From DASPNH01 sp035626675 (lineage in GTDB: Bacteria; Desulfobacterota; Binatia; UBA1149; CAITLU01), in contig DASPNH010000102.1 in NCBI GenBank assembly GCA_035626675.1, forward strand, positions 4,082 to 68,081: 64,000 nucleotides of DNA, written 5' to 3'. The notes below the pieces were generated by a model that worked only from the letters and a program-made list of their open reading frames with translations, did no database searches and was not told the DNA's origin. Position 1 is the first letter of the stretch. Each line of letters begins with the position of its first letter. Made by a program: the position numbers and the translations under genes. Positions 47,847 to 55,641 of this stretch are shown piece after piece.

Positions 47847-48869
47847 ATGATCCGTCAGCTCGGGCTCTTCCTCGTCGCCGTCGTCCTGGGTGCAGCCCTG
47901 TTCTGGATGGCCGGCGGCGGCGGCCCTGGCCAGAAGACGGCCTCGACCCACGATGTTGCCGCCGAGGTCGCCGGCGTCGCACCCGAAACAGCACCCGATC
48001 CCGGCGCTTCGCCCCGCCAGCGCCTGCGCATGTCCTCGCGGCGCGAGCAGCCGCGCGAGCCCGAGCTGTCGCTCCAGGGCACCGAAGTCGGCGGCGGTTT
48101 TGCCGTCGATGCGGCCGGAAACTTCGTCGCCACCACCGACGCCATCGCCGTGTTCGAGTATTTTCTTTCCACCACCGGCGAGCTCTCTCCCGAGGAAATC
48201 CTGCGCCGCATCCAGGCCGAGATCGGCAAGCGCCTCGGGCCGCCTGCCGATGCGCAGGCCACCGAGTTCCTCGGCCGTTACATGAGCTATCGCGATCGCG
48301 CGCGTGCGCTCGGCGCGGGGCACTCCGAAGAGGCCGGCCTGCGCGAGCGCTTCCAACGCGTCCGTGACCTGCGCCGCGAGATGTTCGGCGAAGAGGTGGC
48401 CGATCGCCTGTTCGGCCAGGAGGACGCGGCTGCCGAGATCGCCATCACCCAGCGCGAGATCGCCGAAGATCCTTCGCTGTCGGACCAGGAGAAGGCCGCG
48501 CGCATCGCCGAGCTCTACGACGACCTGCCCGAACCCATGCGCAAGGCGCGCGAGGAATCGATGGCGGCCATCAAGCTGCGCCAGGACGAAGAGAAGATGC
48601 GCCGCGACGGCGCCGACGAGGAACAGATCCGCCGCATGCGAGTGGAGCGCTTCGGTGAAGAGGCAGCCGACCGTCTCGACGCGCTCGACCGCGAGGACGC
48701 CGAATGGAGCTCGCGACTCCTCGCCTTTCGCCAGGAACGCCAGCGCATCCGTTCCGATTCCTCGCTGACGGCCGAGCAGCGCGAGGGCGCCGTGGCGCGC
48801 CTGATGGAGGAGTTGTTCGACGAGCGCGAACGTATCCGCGTCCTGGCCCTCGACGAGATCGGCGAGTGA
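47847..48869 (+). CDS. lifO: lipase foldase (lipase chaperone)
   Basis: 340 residues. Starts with a single membrane anchor (LGLFLVAVVLGAALFWMA), then a Pro/Ala linker and a long helical domain. AVFEYFLSTTGELSPEEI matches the foldase signature RxxFDYxLSxxGE with changes. Helices such as RDLRREMFGEEVADRLFG and LSDQEKAARIAELYDDLP are typical of Lif. Such proteins stay in the inner membrane and fold the lipase in the periplasm. It lies 73 bp after the lipase gene on the same strand, the usual lipA-lifO order. Confidence 0.9.
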   Translation: MIRQLGLFLVAVVLGAALFWMAGGGGPGQKTASTHDVAAEVAGVAPETAPDPGASPRQRLRMSSRREQPREPELSLQGTEVGGGFAVDAAGNFVATTDAIAVFEYFLSTTGELSPEEILRRIQAEIGKRLGPPADAQATEFLGRYMSYRDRARALGAGHSEEAGLRERFQRVRDLRREMFGEEVADRLFGQEDAAAEIAITQREIAEDPSLSDQEKAARIAELYDDLPEPMRKAREESMAAIKLRQDEEKMRRDGADEEQIRRMRVERFGEEAADRLDALDREDAEWSSRLLAFRQERQRIRSDSSLTAEQREGAVARLMEELFDERERIRVLALDEIGE

Positions 48870-48906
48870 ATCAGAGCACAGAGGGCGCTACTCTCATCCG
48901 ACCGAC

Positions 48907-50220
48907 GTGACGACGATCGACACCGACATCGAGGCGGGCGTCGTCGAGCAGCGGCGCCGCACGCTGACCTCGCGCTTTCGCATATTGGCCTGGGTGACGC
49001 TCGGGGTCGCGCTGCTCTTCATCATGATGCGGCCGTCGGCTAGCCAGCAGATGGCACCTCGCTATGCCGTGCTGCGCTGGTGCGCGGTGGTGCTGGTGGC
49101 GGCGTTCATAGCCTGGACTCATCGGCCCGGTTACCTGCGTCATCAGCTGCTGTGGGGACTGCTGCTCAGCTCGGGCATCGCGATCCTCGGCACGATCGGC
49201 GGGACCCTGCGCCAGGACATCGGCGTCAGCGCCTCGCTTCACATCATCATGATGCTGACGACGGCCGCGGTCCTGCCGTGGGGCCTGCGGCCGCAAGTCG
49301 TGGTCGTGGCGGTCTGCGGCGCGCTGCTGACGGTGTCGGTCCTGATCATCGGTGCACCGGCGGCGGGCCAACCGGCGATTCCGACGCTGATCAACGCGTT
49401 CGCGGCGGCGCTGCTGTCGCTGTTCGTCGCCTACCACACGCGCAGTTCCTACGACCAGTCGGTGCGCGAGAACCTGCATCTGCGTGCCGCCGAAGCTCGC
49501 AACCGCGCGCTCAACGAGGAGCTGGAGGCGATGGTGCGGGCGCGCACGGCCGAGCTCGAAGCGGCATTGAGCGATCAGCGCGCCGTCACGCGGGCGATCT
49601 CGCACGACATCCGCCAGCCGCTGCGCCACATCCACGGCTTCACGCGCATGTTCGAGGAAGAGTTCGGCGAGACTTTCGGGCCGCGGCATCGCGAGCATCT
49701 GGAGCGCGTGCGCATGGCCACGCTGCGCATGGACCGCATGGTCGATGCGCTGCTCGAGCTGTCGCGCGTCTCGGGCCAGCCGCTGCAGCGCAGCCATTTC
49801 GACCTGAGCCGCTGCGCGCGCGAGATCTGCGACGAGCTGGCGCGCGGCGAGCCCCACCGCAAGGTCGAGATTCGCATCGAGCGCGACCTGACCGCCGAGT
49901 GTGATGGCGGCCTGACGCGCACTCTTCTGCAGCAGCTTCTGGAGAATGCCTGGAAGTTCACGCGCGGGCGCGATCAGGGCCTGATCGAGCTTTCGCGCCG
50001 CAACGAGGCGTTCATGGTGCGCGACAACGGCCCCGGCTTCGACATGCAGCACACCGCGCGCCTGTTCCACGCCTTCGAACGCCTGCACCATCCGGCCGAG
50101 TTCGAAGGCGAAGGCATGGGTCTTGCCATCGCCGAGCGCATCGTGCGCCGCCACGGCGGCCGCATCTGGGCCGAAGCCGAGCCCGACCGCGGCGCCACGT
50201 TCCTCTTCACGCTCGAGTGA
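48907..50220 (+). CDS. membrane sensor histidine kinase
   Basis: 437 residues, GTG start at 48907. About six hydrophobic segments fill residues 25-185. A short coiled coil leads into the H-box, VTRAISHDIRQPLRHIHGF. ATPase boxes: N LLENAWKFT, G1 DNGPGF, F LFHAFERL, G2 EGEGMGLAIAERIV. The sequence resembles phytochrome-like kinases of the Q(P/L)LRHI type. No PAS domain and no response regulator gene adjoin it. The stimulus is unknown. It follows the foldase gene with 37 bp between and ends right at a palindromic element. Confidence 0.9.
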   Translation: MTTIDTDIEAGVVEQRRRTLTSRFRILAWVTLGVALLFIMMRPSASQQMAPRYAVLRWCAVVLVAAFIAWTHRPGYLRHQLLWGLLLSSGIAILGTIGGTLRQDIGVSASLHIIMMLTTAAVLPWGLRPQVVVVAVCGALLTVSVLIIGAPAAGQPAIPTLINAFAAALLSLFVAYHTRSSYDQSVRENLHLRAAEARNRALNEELEAMVRARTAELEAALSDQRAVTRAISHDIRQPLRHIHGFTRMFEEEFGETFGPRHREHLERVRMATLRMDRMVDALLELSRVSGQPLQRSHFDLSRCAREICDELARGEPHRKVEIRIERDLTAECDGGLTRTLLQQLLENAWKFTRGRDQGLIELSRRNEAFMVRDNGPGFDMQHTARLFHAFERLHHPAEFEGEGMGLAIAERIVRRHGGRIWAEAEPDRGATFLFTLE

Positions 50221-50264
50221 AAAAAGGGGTCAGGCACCTTATTCGGCAGCTGATCCCTTCTTTC
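50221..50264. repeat. GGGGTCAGGC palindromic element, copy 4 (decayed)
   Basis: AAAAAGGGGTCAGGCACCTT begins at the base after the kinase stop. The right arm is worn: GCTGATCCCTTCTTT. It also touches the stop of the convergent SnoaL-like gene. Confidence 0.65.
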
Positions 50265-50691
50265 AGCCCGGCATCTTGCCGTGCAGGTAGGCCGTCGAGA
50301 TGACGCGCTCGGTGATGCGCCAGCCCTGCGGCGTGCGGACGAGCGTGTCTCGATAGGCGCCGCCGCAGAACAGCATCGCCAGGCTGCCCGCGTCGGGGAA
50401 GCCGAGCGGATTGAAGAGATAGCAGTGCGTGCTGGCATGGTCGCCGTCGATCTCGACGGTGAAGTTGGTGACCAGATGCTGGCGCACCGGAAAAGGCGCC
50501 AGCGCCTTTTCCAGCCAGTCCTTGATCTCCGCCAGCGTGCCGCGAATGCCGCCGGCGGCCGTGTAGTCGCCGATGCCCTCGGCCGTGAAGACTTCGTCGA
50601 GCAGCGCGTAGTTGCCGGTGTCGATGGCGTTGCAGTAGCGGACCAGCACGTCCTGGATCTCCAGACGATCGGCCAGAGTCTTCGCATCCAT
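50263..50691 (-). CDS. SnoaL/NTF2-like protein
   Basis: 142 residues. LADRLEIQDVLVRYCNAIDTGNYALLDEVFT is the usual opening of SnoaL_4-type cone-shaped folds. TNFTVEIDGDHASTHCYL and GGAYRDTLVRTPQGWRITERVI complete the domain. Such proteins bind or convert polyketide, steroid or hydrophobic substrates; the first-helix pattern occurs in steroid isomerase-like and dehydratase-like families. No partner gene gives a hint. It is convergent with the kinase, and about 70 bp upstream of its start lies the 48-bp palindrome. Confidence 0.85.
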   Translation of the reverse strand: MDAKTLADRLEIQDVLVRYCNAIDTGNYALLDEVFTAEGIGDYTAAGGIRGTLAEIKDWLEKALAPFPVRQHLVTNFTVEIDGDHASTHCYLFNPLGFPDAGSLAMLFCGGAYRDTLVRTPQGWRITERVISTAYLHGKMPG

Positions 50692-50760
50692 GCCCGAAGA
50701 CTTGGCCGAAACCCCGACCCATCACAACGCCGCAGCTTCCATGGGACTGAGCTTGAAAGG

Positions 50761-50808
50761 CTTTAAGGGGACAGTCCCCTTAAGGTTAAGGGGACTGTCC
50801 CCTTAAAG
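50761..50808. repeat. perfect 48-bp palindrome with GGGGACNGTCCCC cores
   Basis: Arms of 23 nt, CTTTAAGGGGACAGTCCCC plus TTAA and their exact reverse complement, flank the dinucleotide GG. Each arm is itself an inner palindrome (TTAAGGGGAC-A-GTCCCCTTAA), so a double-hairpin or cruciform can form. It lies between divergent SnoaL and LLM genes, 12 bp before the LLM start. Confidence 0.9.
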
Positions 50809-50820
50809 GTCAGGCGCGTT

Positions 50821-51993
50821 GTGCCCGTGCGCTTTTTTTGTCACGACACGGGCATGGGCGAGGTCACGGTCGGATATCAGGATGGCTGTCTGCATCCGCT
50901 CTGGATCACCAAGGCCGGCGTCAGCGTCGCGCGCGCATTCGGTGCCAGCGCGATCTGGGTTCCGGATCACTTCATGGGCTTTGCGCCAAAATGGATGTGG
51001 ACGCCCGAGGTCGTCCCCGCCGCACGCACCGTCCACTCGATGGACGCGCTCTTCGACCCCGTCCCGATCATGACGTGGGTGGCCACGAAATTCCGCAAGG
51101 TCCTGATCGGCACTTCGGTGACCGAGCCGATCCGCCGCCATCCGATGTCGCTAGCGCAGACCTTCGTCACGCTCGACCACATTTCCAAGGGCCGCGCCGT
51201 CCTCGGCATCGGCAACGGCCTGCGCGAAAACACCGAGCCGTACGGTCTGCCGAGCGACGAGCGCGTCTCGCGCCTGGAAGAGGCGCTCAGGATCATCCAC
51301 ATGCTGTGGAACAGCCGCGGCACGCCGATCACTTTCGAGGGCAAGTACTGGAAGCTTCGCGACGCAGTATTCGACTTGCCTCTATACAAGGGTCGCCCGC
51401 CCCGCCTCTTCATGGGCGCCCACTTCCCGCGCATGCTGCGAATGTGCGGCCGCTACTGCGACGGCTGGCTTCCAGGCCAGCGCATCGACGGCCAAGAGTA
51501 CACGCGCCGTCTGGGTCTGATCCGCGACGGCGCCAAGGCTGCCAACCGATCGATGCAGGGCTTCACCGCCGGCCAGACGCTCCTGGTGGCGATGTCCAGG
51601 AGCCGCAGCCACGTCCTGCAGAAGGCGCTGCGCAACAAGTACGTCGCCTACATGGCCTGCGGGCTTCCGCCCGACATCTGGAAGGAGTGCGGCATCGAGC
51701 ATCCCATGGGCGAAAAGTTCATGGGCTTTCTGGACATCGTCCCCTCGCGCGTCACTCCCGAGCAGATCGACCGGGCCTTGGCGCAGCTCAACCCTGCCAT
51801 CCTGGAGCGCCTCTTCTTCATGGGCAGTCCCGACGACATCCTCGAGCAGGCCGCGCCGCTTGCGCGCGCCGGCTGCAACCACTTCATCATTGCCAACATG
51901 GGTGGTGCCTTCCTGTCCGAAACGGCGCGCGACGCCATCGGCGACCTGTCGCGCCTGCGCGCGCTGATGAGCGGATTGCGAAAGCTGGGATAA
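50821..51993 (+). CDS. LLM-class flavin/F420-dependent oxidoreductase
   Basis: 390 residues with the luciferase-like barrel: SAIWVPDHFMGF, VLIGTSVTEPIRRHPMSLAQTFVTLDHIS-type first half, GIGNGLRENTEPYGLP, and FMGAHFPRMLRMCGRYCDGW. This pattern suggests a coenzyme-F420 (or FMN) dependent reductase acting on ketones or lipids. The GTG at 50821 gives a natural first strand (PVRFFCHDTG); an ATG at 50854 is possible. A TGCCCGTG...CACGGGCA stem surrounds the start region. It is 18 bp before the S1-protein gene. Confidence 0.86.
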   Translation: MPVRFFCHDTGMGEVTVGYQDGCLHPLWITKAGVSVARAFGASAIWVPDHFMGFAPKWMWTPEVVPAARTVHSMDALFDPVPIMTWVATKFRKVLIGTSVTEPIRRHPMSLAQTFVTLDHISKGRAVLGIGNGLRENTEPYGLPSDERVSRLEEALRIIHMLWNSRGTPITFEGKYWKLRDAVFDLPLYKGRPPRLFMGAHFPRMLRMCGRYCDGWLPGQRIDGQEYTRRLGLIRDGAKAANRSMQGFTAGQTLLVAMSRSRSHVLQKALRNKYVAYMACGLPPDIWKECGIEHPMGEKFMGFLDIVPSRVTPEQIDRALAQLNPAILERLFFMGSPDDILEQAAPLARAGCNHFIIANMGGAFLSETARDAIGDLSRLRALMSGLRKLG

Positions 51994-52011
51994 GAGGCAA
52001 TTTGGCCGGGC

Positions 52012-53271
52012 ATGGCTGACAACGATCCCTCCCGATCCCAGAACACGCCGGCGACCGACGAAGAGGATTTCGCCAGTCTCTTCGCTGCCAGCGAGAAGAA
52101 GTCTCGCGGACAGAAGATCGAGGTCGGCGACAAGGTCAGTGGCAAGGTCATCGAGGTCACCTCGACCACGGTGTTCGTGGCCATCGGCAACAAGGGCGAG
52201 GCCACCATCGACGCCGCCGAGTTCCGCGACAGCACCACCGGCGAGATCCTGATCAAGGCGGGCGACACGATCGAGGCCACGGTCGTCGACGACGGCAGCC
52301 GCTCGGGCAGCGCCGTGCTGCGTCGGGTGATGGGCCGCGGCGCCAACATGGGCTTCGAGCTCGAACAGGCCTACCAGCACCAGGTGCCGATCGAAGGCCT
52401 CGTGACCACCGAGGTCAAAGGCGGCTTCGAGGTGCAGATCGGCGCTGCGCGCGCCTTCTGTCCCGGCTCGCAGATCGACCGTCCGCGCAGCGGCGATCGC
52501 ATTCCGGCCTCCGACTACATCGGCAAGCGCTTCGCGTTCCGCGTCACCAAGATCGAGCAGGGCGGCCGCAACATCGTCGTCTCGCGCCGCGACCTTCTCG
52601 AAGAGGAGGCAGCCGCGGCCGCGGCCAAGACGTGGGAAAGCATCCGCGCCGGCGCCGTCTTGACGGGCAAGGTCAGCTCGCTGCGCGACTTCGGAGCCTT
52701 CGTCGATCTGGGCGGCGTCGAGGGACTGATTCACGTCAGCGAGATGAGCTACGCGCGAGTGGAGAAGCCGAGCGAGCTCCTGTCGGTCGGGCAGACCGTC
52801 GAAGTGCAGATCATCAAGATCGGCGAGACCACCGACAACCGCGGACGGCGCCAGATCGGGCTGTCGCTCAAGTCGCTGGCCGCCGATCCGTGGTCGACGC
52901 TCGCCGAGCGCTACCCGGCCGGAACCTCGGTTTCCGGCACGGTCCGGCGCCTGGAGACCTTCGGCGCTTTCGTCGAAGTCGAGCCCGGCGTCGAAGGCCT
53001 CGTGCACATCTCCAAGATCAGCACCGAACGCCGCCTCAATCACGCGCGGCAGGCGCTCGAAGTCGGACAGCAGGTCGAAGTGACGGTGCTTTCGGCCGAC
53101 GCGGGCCAGCGCCGGCTCTCCCTGTCGCTGGTCGAACAGATCAAGAAGAGACAGGAAGCGGAGCAGGCCGAGGACCGCGCCGAGGAACAGCGGGTGATGG
53201 CCTCCCTGAAGCAGCCGCGTGCCATGGGCACGCTCGGCGACCTGCTCGACGAAGCGCGCAAGAAGAAATGA
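52012..53271 (+). CDS. S1 RNA-binding domain protein with four repeats
   Basis: 419 residues. Four S1 OB-folds follow a charged leader: about 37-107 (VGDKVSGKVIEVTSTTVFVAI), a degenerate one at 125-190, then VLTGKVSSLRDFGAFVDLGG and VSGTVRRLETFGAFVEVEPG, each ending in a LIHVSEMS/LVHISKIS strand. It resembles ribosomal protein S1 but is shorter; the true RpsA usually has six repeats. RNA binding in translation or RNA decay is inferred. It lies 18 bp after the LLM gene, with ATG at 52012. Confidence 0.9.
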   Translation: MADNDPSRSQNTPATDEEDFASLFAASEKKSRGQKIEVGDKVSGKVIEVTSTTVFVAIGNKGEATIDAAEFRDSTTGEILIKAGDTIEATVVDDGSRSGSAVLRRVMGRGANMGFELEQAYQHQVPIEGLVTTEVKGGFEVQIGAARAFCPGSQIDRPRSGDRIPASDYIGKRFAFRVTKIEQGGRNIVVSRRDLLEEEAAAAAAKTWESIRAGAVLTGKVSSLRDFGAFVDLGGVEGLIHVSEMSYARVEKPSELLSVGQTVEVQIIKIGETTDNRGRRQIGLSLKSLAADPWSTLAERYPAGTSVSGTVRRLETFGAFVEVEPGVEGLVHISKISTERRLNHARQALEVGQQVEVTVLSADAGQRRLSLSLVEQIKKRQEAEQAEDRAEEQRVMASLKQPRAMGTLGDLLDEARKKK

Positions 53272-53299
53272 CCACGAGCATCTGACTGGAGATTTTCCG

Positions 53300-53836
53300 A
53301 TGTCCTACTCGCTGACGCGCCGCCGTGCGCTCCTTTCCATGGCCGCCTTCTGCGCGGTGACGTTGTCCGCCTGCGGAGTGGCCCACGTCGCCGTGCTGGT
53401 CCCTTTGCAGGACGCCGGCTACTACGACCGCGCCGTGATCGATGCCGTCAGCGTCGAGTCGGTCGAGCGCAGCCCGCGCGCCGAGGCGCTCAACGACCGC
53501 TTCGCCGACCTGACCGGCCGTCTGCTCGAGGACGAGCTCTCGCGCCGCTACCAGCTGGTCGAGCGCGGCTACGGCCGCGGCTCGCGCACGTTGCTGGTGG
53601 CCGTCAGCGTTCGCATCCAGTACGGCAGCCGCGCGCTGCGCTACTTCGTGGGCAGCGGCGCTGGCAGCGGCTATGTCGACTCGATGCTGACGGCCGTCGA
53701 CGCCGAGACGGGCCAGGAGCAGCTGCGCGTGTCGGCCAGAAGCGAGTTGGCCGTGGGCCTTTTCGGCGGGAGCATGGATGAGGCGGTGACACGCAACATC
53801 CGCGGATTGATTCGCAGGAGCGGCCTCGGCAGCTGA
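53300..53836 (+). CDS. small lipoprotein, DUF4410-like, function unknown
   Basis: 178 residues. A twin-Arg-like RRR followed by LLSMAAFCAVTLSAC gives a lipobox with Cys25. The mature domain is a mixed alpha-beta fold with strands VAVLVPL, VSVESVERS, LLVAVSVRIQYG and SELAVGLFGG, reminiscent of DUF4410-type envelope proteins. No catalytic motif. It starts 28 bp after the S1-protein stop and is probably in the same transcript. ATG at 53300; SD weak (TGGAG). Confidence 0.7.
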   Translation: MSYSLTRRRALLSMAAFCAVTLSACGVAHVAVLVPLQDAGYYDRAVIDAVSVESVERSPRAEALNDRFADLTGRLLEDELSRRYQLVERGYGRGSRTLLVAVSVRIQYGSRALRYFVGSGAGSGYVDSMLTAVDAETGQEQLRVSARSELAVGLFGGSMDEAVTRNIRGLIRRSGLGS

Positions 53837-53934
53837 AAAACAAAGGTGACTTCGACTCCGTGCGGGCGCATACTTCCCGCGTTCGAGAGCCTCGTCGGCG
53901 TCCACACACGTCCGAAGGGGGAGGAGTCATACCC

Positions 53935-54987
53935 GTGAAATTCCATGTTTGGGGGGCAGCCACTGGCTTGGCTGCGCTGACCGCACTTTGTCTGGGCTCG
54001 GACGCGCATGCGCGCCTGTGCAGCCTCAATCTTTTTCTGGACGACGACGTCGAGCTCGGCTCCATCCAGCTCGCCGTCGGTCACCTGTCCGGAACTTTCC
54101 AGGACCCGCCCTGCGCCAACTCCGTCGATGGCGCGATTGCGGCGTTCGGCGCCGATGCCGACGCGGGGCGCCTGGACGCCAGCTTCGCCAGCGTCGAGGG
54201 CTTCAGCGGACCTCATCAGCTCGCGCTGTGCACGCTCGAGGATCCTGCCGGCGTGGTCTCTTCGGATGACTTCAACGTCGTCGTGGTCGAGGCCACCGAC
54301 GTCGACGGCGTCCTGCTCGAGACCTTCCCGTCGGTGAGCCTGGCCGTTACCTGCGACATCGACAGCTCCACGACGACCACCACCATCGAAGAGCGCATTT
54401 GCGAGGTGACATTCCGCCTCGGCAGCGCCGGTTCCATCGCTTCGCTCGACTACTACATCGGCTATGCCGGAGCGGGCGGCGACTTTGCCGGCTCGGGCAA
54501 TGGGGTCGAGTGCGACAACCTGCTGCCGGCAGGTACGCTGGCCAGCTACAACGACGTGGAAAGCCAGTCGCGCGTCCGAGGCGCAATGATCCACAAGAGC
54601 GGAATTCCCACTCCCGCAGACATCACGCGCTGCCGCTTCCTCCCGCTCGCAGACGATCCGGTTGCCGAAGACTTCGACGGCGTGGTCACCAACGCCACCG
54701 ACGCCCTGGAAGTGCAGGCCAATCCGAAGCCGACACTGACCGCGAGCGAGATCGTCTGCTCCGGCACCGGGCTGGAGCTGGTGTGCGGAGACGCCAACCG
54801 CAGCGGCAACGTCACTGCCAGCGACTCGCTGCGCATCCTGGAGGCCGCGCTCGGATCCTCCTCGAGCTGTCCGCTGTGGGTATGCGATACCGACGGCAGT
54901 GGCCAGATCCTGGCCAACGACGCCCTGCGCGCGCTGCGCCTGGCCATCGGCCTGCCAGTGGACATGAACTGCCCGCCGCGCACCTGA
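53935..54987 (+). CDS. secreted protein with dockerin-like EF-hand pair
   Basis: 350 residues. GTG at 53935 with GGGGGAGGAG upstream. Signal peptide: AATGLAALTALCLGSDAHA. A beta-rich body with spaced cysteines contains a repeated Thr linker (SSTTTTTIEERIC). The C-terminus has two calcium-binding segments, CGDANRSGNVTASDSLRIL and CDTDGSGQILANDALRAL, which together resemble a type I dockerin. No cohesin or cellulosome gene is nearby, so the dockerin-like part may serve surface attachment or folding. A strong hairpin terminator follows 30 bp downstream. Confidence 0.8.
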   Translation: MKFHVWGAATGLAALTALCLGSDAHARLCSLNLFLDDDVELGSIQLAVGHLSGTFQDPPCANSVDGAIAAFGADADAGRLDASFASVEGFSGPHQLALCTLEDPAGVVSSDDFNVVVVEATDVDGVLLETFPSVSLAVTCDIDSSTTTTTIEERICEVTFRLGSAGSIASLDYYIGYAGAGGDFAGSGNGVECDNLLPAGTLASYNDVESQSRVRGAMIHKSGIPTPADITRCRFLPLADDPVAEDFDGVVTNATDALEVQANPKPTLTASEIVCSGTGLELVCGDANRSGNVTASDSLRILEAALGSSSSCPLWVCDTDGSGQILANDALRALRLAIGLPVDMNCPPRT

Positions 54988-55016
54988 CGCGCGACACGAA
55001 CGACCGAACGCACGCG

Positions 55017-55046
55017 AAGGGGCGGCCGAGCAATCGGCCGCCCTTT
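55017..55046 (+). terminator. rho-independent-type hairpin after the dockerin-like gene
   Basis: GGGCGGCCGA-GCAA-TCGGCCGCCC is a perfect 10-bp stem with a tetraloop. It is extended by AAG/CTT and followed by a short T-run (TTT). Confidence 0.75.
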
Positions 55047-55078
55047 CGCGTTCAGGACGCCGATCGGCGGCGTAGCGG

Positions 55079-55100
55079 CTCACGTGCAACTGCACGTGAG
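55079..55100. repeat. perfect CTCACGTGCA palindrome
   Basis: CTCACGTGCA-AC-TGCACGTGAG has ten-base arms. It lies between the terminator and the next gene, about 100 bp before its start. A second small one (GTCGCT-CGCGA-AGCGAC) follows directly. It is either an operator or a repeat. Confidence 0.6.
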
Positions 55101-55199
55101 AAGTCGCTCGCGAAGCGACGACGCGACGCTCGCGGCCGAATAGCGCCGTCGTCGCGGCGGAGTTGCCAGACCGTCGCGTTTCGTGGCAACACCGCGGTC

Positions 55200-55625
55200 A
55201 TGATCGCGTACGTGACGTCGCTTACCACGGGCCGTGTCATCCTGTGGTGCTACGTCATCTGGTACGTCGTCAACGTCGCCTTTCACTTCGACGCCAGCTC
55301 GCGGCTGTGGCTCACCTCGCTCGGCCTGAGCGCGATCATCGGCACGGCGCTGGTCATCAGCACGCGCTCTTCCAGCAGCGGCACGACGCAGCTGGATCGC
55401 TGGCAGATCTTCCGGCTGTTCCTCATGCCGTTTTGCGTCTCCAGCTTCTCGGCGCTGGTCAAGGACGCCGGCTACGTGCTGATCTTCCCGCCCAGCGTGG
55501 CGCTGAACGCGCTGGGATTCGGGCTGATCGCGATCTTCCTGGCAGCGGTGGCCGCGCTCAAGGCAGCCCGGCCCGCGCAGTTCGCGGGTGCGGTGGGCGG
55601 CGCCGAACCCGGAACCACCGATTAG
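55200..55625 (+). CDS. small integral membrane protein, function unknown
   Basis: 141 residues with four likely membrane helices: TTGRVILWCYVIWYVVNVAF, LSAIIGTALVI, MPFCVSSFSALVKDAGYVLIF and ALGFGLIAIFLAAVAAL. The ends are polar. I recognise no family. ATG at 55200 is the first start that avoids the upstream palindromes. It is convergent with the Ala/Lys-rich gene, 16 bp away. Confidence 0.7.
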   Translation: MIAYVTSLTTGRVILWCYVIWYVVNVAFHFDASSRLWLTSLGLSAIIGTALVISTRSSSSGTTQLDRWQIFRLFLMPFCVSSFSALVKDAGYVLIFPPSVALNALGFGLIAIFLAAVAALKAARPAQFAGAVGGAEPGTTD

Positions 55626-55641
55626 GTCGACCCCTTGTTCT

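Noticed and set aside
50263..50820. Mobile element at the 48-bp palindrome
   Set aside because: No transposase frame or target duplication nearby; only the palindrome itself is supported.
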